Source: Serpentinicella alkaliphila (GTDB lineage: Bacteria; Bacillota; Clostridia; Peptostreptococcales; Natronincolaceae). Taken from it: a stretch of DNA of 64,000 bases. Positions 11,097-20,551 of this stretch are shown here, one piece after another. The position numbers and the translations under genes are program-made. The stretch's first letter is position 1. Each line of letters starts with the position of its first letter. Location: positions 1,193,001 to 1,257,000 of the forward strand of contig NZ_CP058648.1 of assembly GCF_018141405.1 (NCBI RefSeq), in the 5' to 3' direction. Below the pieces are notes generated by a model. That model did not search any database and was not told where the DNA came from. It saw nothing but the letters and a program-made list of their open reading frames with translations.

Positions 11097-13829
11097 ATGG
11101 GCAGGAAGAAGCTAATAGGTGTTATATTTTTTATAGGTATAGTATTCTCCATTGCATTCTTTTCTGAAATTCTAATGTTTATTACAGACTATCAATGGTT
11201 TAAGGACCTAGCATATGAACAGATTTTTCTATTGAAAATTACTACTCAGTTCAAGTTGGGTATACCACTTTTTATTATTTCATTAGTGTTCTATTATTTA
11301 TATTTACAGTTAATAAAGAAGAACTATTATAAGAAAGTTCAATTGTATGATACTAGTATTAGTGAGAAAAGTCTAAATAGAATTTTATTAATACCTTCGG
11401 TTTTTTTAAGTTACATAACAAGTACTGCTATAGCAGGAAGTCTATGGCTTGATATTTTGACATTTATTAATGCACAAAGCTTTAATATTTCAGATCCGAT
11501 TTTCAATAAAGATGTATCCTTTTATATGTTCAAGCTACCTTTGTTTGAAAAGTTATTAAATACAATAATAGGTATATTAGTTGCAATATTGTTTGTAACA
11601 ATAATCTTTCATGTAATTTTGTATATTATAAGAAAGCCTACAATGTTTGAGAATGAGTCAATGCTTCGCTCGAACGAAATGTTTTTTAAAAACTTTGCTG
11701 ACATAGGACTTAAGCAGATTGTTGTAATAGTTGTTATTTTCTTTATAATATTAGCTATAAAAAACTATTTTGGAGCATATAGCATACTGTATTCCACTAG
11801 AGGGGCTGTCTATGGTGCATCATATACAGATGTAAAAGTAGGGCTGTTATTTTATAGGCTGAGTATGGGTGTGGCTGGACTAGGTGCGATCATTATACCT
11901 ATAGCATACAAAAAAAGAAAATATAAACTTGCTTTATTAGCGCCGATTAGTTTTGTTTTAATAGGCATACTAGGTGGAGTGGTGTCAACGGCGGTTCAAA
12001 GCTTTGTAGTTGACCCTAACGTGTTGCAAAGAGAACGTCCATTTATTGAAAACAATATACGTTTTACACAAAAAGCATATGGGTTAGATAATATTACGAT
12101 CAAGGATTATGATGTTAACGAAAATCTAAATATTGATGACATTAATAATAATAATGAAACAATTAGAAATATTAGAATTAATGATTATAGGCCAACAATT
12201 GAATCATATAACCAATTACAAGCTATAAGACCTTATTATAGATTTTTAGATGTTGATATTGACAGATATACAGTAAATGGCAAATACACACAGGTTTTTT
12301 TAGCTCCAAGAGAGCTTGATATAAATCACGTTAGTGAGAATGCGAAAACCTGGATTAATTATCATTTAAAATATACTCACGGGTATGGGGTTGCTTTATC
12401 TCCGGTTAATCAAGTAACTGCTCAAGGTCAGCCAGAACTTTTGATTAGAAATATTCCGCCAGTTAGTACTTCAGATATAAATGTGGCTAGACCCGAAGTA
12501 TATTTTGGTGAATTAACAAATCATTATATTGTTGTAAATACAAAAGAAAAGGAATTCGATTATCCTCTAGGAGAAGATAATGCTGAAACCCTATATGAAG
12601 GCACAGCAGGGGTCTCGCTAGGTGGTATTAATAGACTACTATATGCATTAAGGCATAGGAGTACAAAGCTATTTTTATCTACTAGTATTACGAGTGAAAG
12701 TAGAATTGTTTACCATAGAAATATAACTGAACGTGTTAGAAAAATAGCGCCATTCTTATACTATGATGAGGACCCGTATATAGTAATACATGAGGGAAGA
12801 TTGTTTTGGATTATGGATGCATACACAATCGAAGGAAGATATCCTTACTCTAAGCCATATTTATCACAAAATAAAAACTATATTAGAAATTCAGTAAAAG
12901 TTGTAGTTGATGCATATAACGGTGATGTAGACTATTATATTTCTGATTATAGGGATCCTGTAGTTTTAACCTATAAGGGTGTTTTTCCTAATCTATTTAA
13001 AGATCTAGATCAAATGCCTGAGGGTCTAAGAAAACATATTAGGTATCCGCAGGACCTATTTGATATTCAAGCCAAGGTTTATGAGCTATATCATATGAAT
13101 AATCCTACGGTGTTTTATACTGAAGAGGATTTGTGGAATATACCTCAGGAAAAATACTACGGGGCTCAGCAAAATGTTGAATCTCAATATATGATATTCA
13201 AGCTCCCTGGGAAGGAAAGAGAAGAGTTTGTTTTATCAATACCATATACACCAAATAAATTAAATAATATGACTGCCCTATTAATGGCTAGAAATGATAT
13301 GGAAAACTATGGCGAGTTAATTTTATACAGATTACCAAAGGACAGAAATATATATGGACCAATGCAAATTGAAGCTAGAATTGATCAGGATCCAGTTATA
13401 TCCCCTCAACTAACCCTATGGGGTGAAGGGGGCTCTACAGTTATTAGGGGTAATTTGCTAGTTATACCTATCGAAAATTCAATTTTATATGTAGAGCCAC
13501 TGTATATAAAGGCTGCTAATACAAATAGCCCTCCAGAAATGAGGAAGGTCATTGTTGCTTTCGGTGATGAAATTGTTATGGAAGATTCTCTAACATTAGC
13601 ATTAAATAGAATATTTGGTGAATCAACTAGAATAGATGAAAGTCCTAGGACTGATAATGAATTGGGAGAAGAGTTTGACATAGATACCTTAGCTTCACTA
13701 ATTACCAGGGCAAATGATGCTTTCGAAAAAGCTAACGGAGCGTCAAGACAGGGGAATTGGGCTGAATATGGTAGACATATAAATGAGTTAGAAAGGTTAT
13801 TAGAACAACTAAAAAGACTAAGTGAATAA
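11097..13829 (+). CDS. UPF0182 family membrane protein
   Basis: 910 residues, the usual size for UPF0182. The N-terminal third carries about seven membrane segments (for example KLIGVIFFIGIVFSIAFFSE and QIVVIVVIFFIILAIKNYFG); the rest is a large soluble domain, probably extracytoplasmic, with the family stretches ERPFIENNIRFTQKAYGLDN and YGVALSPVNQVTAQGQPELL. The C-terminus is a short helical segment (IDTLASLITRANDAFEKANG). The ATG at 11097 follows agggggttg. Function is unknown across the family. It is flanked by terminators and is probably monocistronic. Confidence 0.9.
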   Translation: MGRKKLIGVIFFIGIVFSIAFFSEILMFITDYQWFKDLAYEQIFLLKITTQFKLGIPLFIISLVFYYLYLQLIKKNYYKKVQLYDTSISEKSLNRILLIPSVFLSYITSTAIAGSLWLDILTFINAQSFNISDPIFNKDVSFYMFKLPLFEKLLNTIIGILVAILFVTIIFHVILYIIRKPTMFENESMLRSNEMFFKNFADIGLKQIVVIVVIFFIILAIKNYFGAYSILYSTRGAVYGASYTDVKVGLLFYRLSMGVAGLGAIIIPIAYKKRKYKLALLAPISFVLIGILGGVVSTAVQSFVVDPNVLQRERPFIENNIRFTQKAYGLDNITIKDYDVNENLNIDDINNNNETIRNIRINDYRPTIESYNQLQAIRPYYRFLDVDIDRYTVNGKYTQVFLAPRELDINHVSENAKTWINYHLKYTHGYGVALSPVNQVTAQGQPELLIRNIPPVSTSDINVARPEVYFGELTNHYIVVNTKEKEFDYPLGEDNAETLYEGTAGVSLGGINRLLYALRHRSTKLFLSTSITSESRIVYHRNITERVRKIAPFLYYDEDPYIVIHEGRLFWIMDAYTIEGRYPYSKPYLSQNKNYIRNSVKVVVDAYNGDVDYYISDYRDPVVLTYKGVFPNLFKDLDQMPEGLRKHIRYPQDLFDIQAKVYELYHMNNPTVFYTEEDLWNIPQEKYYGAQQNVESQYMIFKLPGKEREEFVLSIPYTPNKLNNMTALLMARNDMENYGELILYRLPKDRNIYGPMQIEARIDQDPVISPQLTLWGEGGSTVIRGNLLVIPIENSILYVEPLYIKAANTNSPPEMRKVIVAFGDEIVMEDSLTLALNRIFGESTRIDESPRTDNELGEEFDIDTLASLITRANDAFEKANGASRQGNWAEYGRHINELERLLEQLKRLSE

Positions 13830-13840
13830 TAATAATATAA

Positions 13841-13885
13841 AAACCTTATTGGATAGCCATAGCTATCTAATAAGGTTTGCTTTTA
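13841..13885. terminator. Bidirectional terminator between UPF0182 gene and a convergent small gene
   Basis: Arms 13841-13857 and 13862-13878 form a 17-bp stem with one G-T pair and a 4-nt loop. A T-rich tract follows on the plus strand and the A-rich upstream side gives T on the minus strand. Confidence 0.85.
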
Positions 13886-14092
13886 TATATTCATTACTTT
13901 ATTGGAAGTTTTAACGTTCTTTAATTCCTCTAAGGACATGTGATCTAAATGCTGAGCTTTTTTTGCGAATTCTTGTCTTGTTATAATTCCTTTTTCAACC
14001 AATAGTTCTATAAGTGTGGCGATGGCAAGTGTATTTCTATAATCGATATTTTTTAAATCACTTAACTGGCCTAAGATATCTATTTCCTTCAT
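13883..14092 (-). CDS. Small conserved-looking hypothetical protein
   Basis: 69 residues, minus strand, starting MKEIDILGQLSDLKNIDYRN. It is predicted to be helical, with a mixed charged segment IATLIELLVEKGIITRQEFA. A purine-rich aggggg lies 7 nt upstream of the ATG on the coding strand, and the gene is convergent with the UPF0182 gene, sharing its terminator. These two signs make it a real gene rather than a shadow frame. No membrane segment or known domain is visible; the LVEKGIITRQEF type of motif is found in several unrelated short helical domains, so no function is proposed. Confidence 0.65.
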   Translation of the reverse strand: MKEIDILGQLSDLKNIDYRNTLAIATLIELLVEKGIITRQEFAKKAQHLDHMSLEELKNVKTSNKVMNI

Positions 14093-14228
14093 TAGTATAC
14101 CCCCTGTTTTTTAATTATTTAAATTATTACCATATAATGATTACATATACAAAAAAGAATAAAAAACAGAAAAAAGATAATAATAGATGTAAAATATAAG
14201 CATTAAGCTTAATTATTACAAATTAATA

Positions 14229-14257
14229 TTGAAAGCAAAAGTAAACTATGGTAAAAT
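14229..14257 (+). promoter_or_regulatory. Promoter of the serS T-box transcript
   Basis: TTGAAA, 17-nt spacer, TAAAAT, with an extended -10 TGG immediately before the hexamer. The start is predicted near 14264, at the beginning of the T-box leader. Confidence 0.7.
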
Positions 14258-14263
14258 ACTTCT

Positions 14264-15811
<1,548 letters not shown>

Positions 15812-15821
15812 AGATATTTAA

Positions 15822-15856
15822 GGAAAGCAGGCAAAAGTATTGTCTGCTTTCTCTAA
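15822..15856 (+). terminator. Hairpin after serS, weak terminator
   Basis: An 11-bp stem (gaaagcaggca / tgtctgctttc, one G-T pair) with a 7-nt loop; the following tract tctaatat is poor in consecutive T. Confidence 0.55.
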
Positions 15857-15933
15857 TATATTTATATATTACTGAATAATTACTAGGTTAAATTGAAATG
15901 ATAAGCTTAGGCATTTTTATCAAAATATAGAAA

Positions 15934-15962
15934 TTGATTTTTTATATAAATCATGTTACACT
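15934..15962 (+). promoter_or_regulatory. Candidate promoter for tadA / tRNA-Ser
   Basis: TTGATT, 17-nt spacer, TACACT with an extended -10 TGT. It lies about 110 bases before the tadA start. Confidence 0.45.
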
Positions 15963-16070
15963 ATCATTTGTAACTAGAAAAACAATTTATGAAATTACAG
16001 ATAATTATAGTTTCCTATACCTGTACTAGAAGGATTGGTCTTCTTAGTGCATAATTATTTGGAGGTTCCG

Positions 16071-16523
16071 GTGGAGGAAAAATATATGCAGTTGGCTTTA
16101 GATCAAGCACGTAAGGCCTATAATATAGGAGAAGTGCCTATTGGAGCCATTATTGTAAAAGATGATGTAGTAATTGGAAGTGGATATAATTTAAGGGAAA
16201 AAAACGGCGATGCATTAGCCCATGCAGAGCTAATTGCAATAAAACAGGCTTGTGAAGCTATTTCAGGATGGAGATTGACAGGCTGTGCTTTATATGTTAC
16301 AATAGAACCCTGTCCTATGTGTGCAGGGGCAATTATACAAAGTAGGATTGATAAAGTAGTTTATGGTGCAATGGATCCTAAGGCTGGCGCTGGAGGGTCG
16401 ATTCTAAATTTGCTACAGATGAATGAGCTAAATCATCAATCTCATGTTATAAAAGGTGTTTTGGAAGAAGAATGCTCTGCTTTAATGAAAAGCTTTTTCA
16501 GAGAACTGAGAGCTAAAAAGTAA
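16071..16523 (+). CDS. tadA: tRNA-specific adenosine deaminase
   Basis: 150 residues from GTG 16071, chosen because ggagg lies 5 nt upstream and the protein then starts (M)EEKYMQLALDQARKAY like other TadA proteins; ATG 16086 is an alternative, and upstream TTG/GTG codons lack a site. TadA converts A34 to inosine in tRNA-Arg(ACG). The zinc deaminase signature is complete: His51-Ala-Glu53 and PCPMC with Cys81 and Cys84, after the EVPIGAIIVKDD strand. The gene ends one base before tRNA-Ser, so the tRNA may be processed from the same transcript. Confidence 0.92.
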   Translation: MEEKYMQLALDQARKAYNIGEVPIGAIIVKDDVVIGSGYNLREKNGDALAHAELIAIKQACEAISGWRLTGCALYVTIEPCPMCAGAIIQSRIDKVVYGAMDPKAGAGGSILNLLQMNELNHQSHVIKGVLEEECSALMKSFFRELRAKK

Positions 16524-16524
16524 T

Positions 16525-16613
16525 GGAGAGATGTCCGAGTTGGCTAAGGGGCACGCCTGGAAAGCGTGTAAGACTGCAAGGTCCCGCGGGTTCGAGTCCC
16601 GCTCTCTCCGCCA
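16525..16613 (+). tRNA. tRNA-Ser (anticodon GGA)
   Basis: Acceptor stem ggagaga / tctctcc, anticodon GGA at 16559-16561, long class II variable arm (gactgcaaggtc region), T-arm cgggttcgagtcccg and an encoded CCA. It reads UCC/UCU, the same codon used as specifier by the serS T-box upstream. Confidence 0.97.
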
Positions 16614-16631
16614 TTAAAAAAGTTTAAAGTT

Positions 16632-16901
16632 TGCTGTGCTAGACGGGGATGTAGCGGCGCCCTGTAACCCGCAAATCCGCTATAGCGGGGTTGAACTCCT
16701 CACGGAGGCTTGATGCCTGTAGTGCTGGCTTAAGTAAGTGATGATGAAAATTGGGTCCTACGCAATGGAAACTCATGAACCCCGCCAGGTCCGGAAGGAA
16801 GCAACGGTAAGTGATCATTTTCGTGTGCCGTGGGGTAGCCTGATTAGAGTTAACTGCTTAGGTAACGGCTATGGACACATGTCGAATTGAGGTGCACAGC
16901 A
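16632..16901 (+). ncRNA. ffs: Signal recognition particle RNA, long Bacillus/Clostridium type
   Basis: About 270 nt. The terminal arms tgctgtgc (16632-16639) and gcacagca (16894-16901) pair to close the molecule. The Alu-domain start gacggggatgtagcgg and gccctgtaacccgc are present, and the universal helix 8 Ffh-binding motif aggtccggaaggaagcaac is at about 16788-16806. The Alu domain marks it as the long Gram-positive form, which assembles with Ffh to target nascent membrane proteins. Ends are inferred from pairing. Confidence 0.95.
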
Positions 16902-16919
16902 TTATATATATTTAAATTC

Positions 16920-16950
16920 AAACATGAGAGATTATTCTCATGTTTTTTTG
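16920..16950 (+). terminator. Rho-independent terminator after SRP RNA
   Basis: Perfect 8-bp stem (acatgaga / tctcatgt), 6-nt loop, followed by seven T. Confidence 0.9.
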
Positions 16951-17035
16951 TTAATATTTTTAAAGTATGTTATGATTTAAGTAGTTACTATTTATTGATG
17001 TATTTCGTGCTATTATTTACGATAAGAGGTGAAGT

Positions 17036-17875
17036 ATGGAGAGTGTGTTAGAAAGCTTAAGATTAATATTTTTTCATGATGTCGTCAGTAAACTGATTAG
17101 AATAATTGTTATATTAGCAGTTGCAAAAATTAGTATTAGGTTGATTAATCCTGTTTTAATACAGTTTTTTGAAAAACAAAAAACCTTAAAAATTAATACA
17201 GACATTAATCGTATTAATACTTTGAAGGGATTGGTATTAAGTCTAGTCAAATATGTAATATACTTTATTGCGTTTACAACTATAGCTAAACTTTTCGTGG
17301 ACATAACTGGACTAGTAGCCACGGCTGGTATAGGTGGACTGGCTATAGGTTTTGGAGCTCAGAATCTTGTGAGAGATATAATTACTGGTTTCTTTATACT
17401 GTTTGAGGAGCAATTTAATGTAGGTTCATTAATACAATTAGATGGAATTGGTGGTATAGTTGAAGAAATGGCCTTGAGGGTTACTAAAATAAGAGATTTC
17501 AATGGTGATTTGCATATTATTCCGAATGGAGAAATAAAAAAAGTGACTAATAAAAGTAATGGTAAAATGAGAGCTTTAGTTGAAATATCAATTTCATATG
17601 AAGAAGATATTGATAATGCTATCGAAGTGTTAAGTGAGGCTTGTGAGAAGATTAAGGAAGAAAATCCTAATAGTATTCTTGAAGGTCCTACGGTGTTAGG
17701 GGTATCTAAATTAGGAGAATCTGAGGTGGGGATTACTATTATGGCTAAAACTGTACCAATGGAGCAGTGGGCTACTGAGAGGCTTATGAGGAAAACTTTC
17801 AAACAGGCTTTTGATAAGGCTGGTATTGAGATACCTTACCCAAGAAGAGTAATAATAAATAAGATGGAAGCATAA
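17036..17875 (+). CDS. Small-conductance mechanosensitive channel, MscS family
   Basis: 279 residues with three membrane helices at about 15-35, 62-85 and 90-115. The pore-lining TM3 is Gly/Ala-rich (TAGIGGLAIGFGAQNLVRDI), followed by the beta domain (FNVGSLIQLDGIGGIVEEMA, RVTKIRDFNGDLHIIPNGEI) and an alpha-beta C-terminal cage. It releases solutes on hypo-osmotic shock. It is the short YkuT-like form. The ATG follows aagaggtga. A DUF951 gene starts 41 bases after its stop, a pairing common in Firmicutes, so the two are probably co-transcribed. Confidence 0.92.
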   Translation: MESVLESLRLIFFHDVVSKLIRIIVILAVAKISIRLINPVLIQFFEKQKTLKINTDINRINTLKGLVLSLVKYVIYFIAFTTIAKLFVDITGLVATAGIGGLAIGFGAQNLVRDIITGFFILFEEQFNVGSLIQLDGIGGIVEEMALRVTKIRDFNGDLHIIPNGEIKKVTNKSNGKMRALVEISISYEEDIDNAIEVLSEACEKIKEENPNSILEGPTVLGVSKLGESEVGITIMAKTVPMEQWATERLMRKTFKQAFDKAGIEIPYPRRVIINKMEA

Positions 17876-17916
17876 CGGAAAGGACGGTGAAATCCGGTTT
17901 TATATCGGAGAAAGGT

Positions 17917-18105
17917 ATGCCACTGGATTTAAAAGTAGGAGATATTTTGGAGTTAAAGAAACAACATCCTTGCGGAAATCACAAATTTGAAATAATTAGA
18001 ACTGGTGCAGATTTTATAATTAAGTGTACTAAGTGTGAAAAACAGTTATGGATTGCAAGGGCGAATTTGGAAAGAAGAGTTAAAAAAATAATAACTAAAG
18101 AGTAA
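17917..18105 (+). CDS. DUF951 family protein
   Basis: 62 residues from ATG 17917, with ggag about 6 nt upstream and the family N-terminus MPLDLKVGDILELKKQHPCG; an upstream GTG at 17887 would add ten non-conserved residues. The three cysteines in HPCGNHKF and IKCTKCEKQ suggest a small metal-binding or rubredoxin-like fold, and the RRVKKI tail is basic. DUF951 has no established role that I can name; it is usually next to mscS, as here. A terminator closes the unit. Confidence 0.85.
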   Translation: MPLDLKVGDILELKKQHPCGNHKFEIIRTGADFIIKCTKCEKQLWIARANLERRVKKIITKE

Positions 18106-18114
18106 TAAAAAATC

Positions 18115-18144
18115 GGCGAGTGGATAATATTCCACTCGCCTTTA
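18115..18144 (+). terminator. Rho-independent terminator after the mscS-DUF951 unit
   Basis: Perfect 10-bp stem (ggcgagtgga / tccactcgcc), loop taatat, then TTT. Confidence 0.8.
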
Positions 18145-18163
18145 AGTTAAGGGGGAGATTGGG

Positions 18164-18262
18164 ATGAATAAAATGTTGTATTATGGGGGCTATCTAATAA
18201 ATAGAATTACCATCTATCAGAAAATATATACACTAATTTTAAAAAATCTTTTTATAAAATGA
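18164..18262 (+). CDS. Possible 32-residue small protein
   Basis: A short frame begins ATG at 18164 with gggggag 6 nt upstream, a strong Shine-Dalgarno, and ends at TGA 18260-18262. The product (starting MNKMLYYGGYLINRITIYQK) is basic, aromatic and hydrophobic. No promoter is obvious between the upstream terminator and this start, and no family is recognised. It lies in the 382-base gap between DUF951 and ppk, whose remainder shows only the ppk promoter. Confidence 0.3.
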   Translation: MNKMLYYGGYLINRITIYQKIYTLILKNLFIK

Positions 18263-18394
18263 AAATATTTTTAGAAGCAAATATTTAAGTTTAGTATTAG
18301 TAAAATAGTTAAAAATAATTAATGAATCTAAGGTTATGTAAAATTTAGTCTTGAAAAATAGTTTGTATTTAAAAATGAGTATCAGCTTTAATAG

Positions 18395-18423
18395 TTGTAA
18401 TAGTACCATATTTGATTTATAAT
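18395..18423 (+). promoter_or_regulatory. Sigma-A promoter for ppk-ppx
   Basis: TTGTAA, exactly 17 nt, TATAAT. The start is predicted near 18430, about 58 bases before the ppk ATG. Confidence 0.7.
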
Positions 18424-18487
18424 CAAAAACACAAAAATGGAATAATATTGTATGAGAATATAAAACTTGATCTGAAGGAAGATAAAT

Positions 18488-20551
18488 ATGAGGAATTGTT
18501 ATGGGAACAAAAAAGAATATTTTATTAACCGAGAGCTAAGTTGGTTAGAATTTAATCATAGGGTTTTGGAGGAGGCGAAGGATAAAAGCAATCCTTTGTT
18601 TGAAAGATTAAAGTTTTTGTCAATCGTCAGCTCTAATCTTGATGAGTTCTTCATGATACGGGTAGCTTCATTGAAAGATCAAGTAAATGCTAATTATATT
18701 AAAACTGATTCCTCTGGGTTAACCCCAATGGAGCAATTAGATCTCATAGAAAATAGAGTTAGGCGGATGGTTTATGAGCAGTATAATACATATAATAGGT
18801 CTTTTATACCGCAGATGAAGAAAAATGGCGTTAGTTTAGTAGATAAAAATGATCTAACTAATGAGGAGAGAAAATACTTAGAGCAATATTTTATTGATGT
18901 TATTTTTCCTGTATTAACTCCGATGGCAGTAGACTCAAGTAGACCATTCCCAATAATATTAGGAAAAACATTAAATATTGCGATGAATATAAAGAATGAT
19001 AAAAACATAAGTGATAGCGTATTTGCAATTGTACAAGTACCTTCTGTGTTGCCTAGATTAAAACAGCTCCCGGTAGAAAAAAGAGAAGAAAGAAGATATG
19101 TACTTCTAGAAGAGATTATAATAATGTTTGTGGAAAAACTATTTTTAGGCTATGATGTTGTATCTCCATTTTGCTTTAGAATTACTAGAAATGCAGATTT
19201 AACTATAGATGAAGAAGAGGCAGAGGATTTATTAAAGGAAATTGAAAAAACATTAAAGAAGCGAAAAACAGGAGCCGCCATTAGATTAGAAATTGATTCG
19301 AAAATGGATGATAAGCTTGTACAAATATTGAAGAAATCTATGGAAGTTCAAGAGGGTGAAATATACAAAATAAATGGACCCATAGACTTAACATTTCTAA
19401 ATGCTTTTATGTTTTTTGATGGATATGATAACTTGAAATATCCTGTTCATAACCCTAGAACACCAGAGGATCTAATAGACAAAAATGACATATATGAAGT
19501 TATACAGAGAAAGGATATTATGTTATTTCATCCTTTTGAAAGTTTTCATCCTGTTGTTGAATTTATAAATAGAGCTGCTAATGATCCGAAGGTTTTAAGC
19601 ATTAAGCAAACCCTATATAGGGTAAGTGGAGATTCCCCTATTATTAAATCCCTTAAGAAAGCAGCTGGAAGAGGCAAACAGGTGACGGTACTTGTTGAAG
19701 TAAAGGCACGATTCGATGAGGAGAACAATATTCAATGGGCTAAGCAACTAGAAAAGGCTGGCTGTCATGTTGTATATGGTTTGGTAGGATTAAAAACACA
19801 TTGTAAAATAACCTTGGTTGTAAGGATGGAAAGTCATGGGGTGAAGAGATATGTACATTTAAGCACTGGTAATTACAACGATATTACTGCCAAATTTTAT
19901 ACTGATATAGGTGTATTTACATGTAGAGAAAGCTTTGGTGAAGATGCCACTTCTTTATTTAATATGTTAACTGGCTGTTCGGATGTGCCCAATATGAGAA
20001 GTTTTTGTTTAGCTCCGTATAATTTAAAGTCAACCATTTTGTCTTTAATTAAGAATGAAGCTGAAAATGCTAGACTTGGTAAAATGTCTAAAATAGTAAT
20101 TAAGATGAATGCATTAGTTGATACGGATATTATTAAAGAATTGTATGATGCTTCCCTAGTAGGTGTACAGATTGAACTAATAATAAGAGGCATTTGCTGC
20201 TTAAAACCAGGGGTAGATGGCTTAAGTGAAAATATAAGGGTTAGAAGTATTGTTGGTAGATTTTTAGAGCATACAAGAGTCCTCTATTTCTATAATGATG
20301 GGGAAGAAAAGGTATATTTAACTAGTGCGGATTTAATGCCTAGAAATTTATATAGAAGAGTAGAATTGATGTTTGGAGTAGAAGATACTTCACTAAAATC
20401 AAGGTTGGTCAAGATGTTACATGTAATTTTGGCGGACAATGTAAAAGCACGATTGATGAATTCTGAAGGAATATATAAAAAGATTGATAGACGTGGAAAA
20501 AAGATTGTTAATTCTCAAAACTACTTTATCGAAAACGATTTATTAGAATGA
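18488..20551 (+). CDS. ppk: Polyphosphate kinase 1
   Basis: 687 residues, the normal PPK1 length. It reversibly polymerises the gamma phosphate of ATP into inorganic polyphosphate. The N-terminal ATP domain opens YFINRELSWLEFNHRVLEEA and SSNLDEFFMIRVASLK. The catalytic His that becomes phosphorylated corresponds to His438 in LKTHCKITLVVR, followed by HLSTGNYND; the second PLD-like half has TRVLYFYNDGEEKVYLTSAD and MPRNLYRRVELMFG. The ATG follows gaagga. The stop overlaps the next start (ATGA), giving a ppk-ppx pair for synthesis and breakdown of polyphosphate. Confidence 0.95.
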   Translation: MRNCYGNKKEYFINRELSWLEFNHRVLEEAKDKSNPLFERLKFLSIVSSNLDEFFMIRVASLKDQVNANYIKTDSSGLTPMEQLDLIENRVRRMVYEQYNTYNRSFIPQMKKNGVSLVDKNDLTNEERKYLEQYFIDVIFPVLTPMAVDSSRPFPIILGKTLNIAMNIKNDKNISDSVFAIVQVPSVLPRLKQLPVEKREERRYVLLEEIIIMFVEKLFLGYDVVSPFCFRITRNADLTIDEEEAEDLLKEIEKTLKKRKTGAAIRLEIDSKMDDKLVQILKKSMEVQEGEIYKINGPIDLTFLNAFMFFDGYDNLKYPVHNPRTPEDLIDKNDIYEVIQRKDIMLFHPFESFHPVVEFINRAANDPKVLSIKQTLYRVSGDSPIIKSLKKAAGRGKQVTVLVEVKARFDEENNIQWAKQLEKAGCHVVYGLVGLKTHCKITLVVRMESHGVKRYVHLSTGNYNDITAKFYTDIGVFTCRESFGEDATSLFNMLTGCSDVPNMRSFCLAPYNLKSTILSLIKNEAENARLGKMSKIVIKMNALVDTDIIKELYDASLVGVQIELIIRGICCLKPGVDGLSENIRVRSIVGRFLEHTRVLYFYNDGEEKVYLTSADLMPRNLYRRVELMFGVEDTSLKSRLVKMLHVILADNVKARLMNSEGIYKKIDRRGKKIVNSQNYFIENDLLE

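Noticed and set aside
14014-14199. Plus-strand frame antisense to the small gene at 13883-14092
   Set aside because: No ribosome site, and the minus-strand gene has one plus a shared terminator.
17359-17802. 147-codon minus-strand frame inside mscS
   Set aside because: Shadow of a well-supported channel gene; no start signals.
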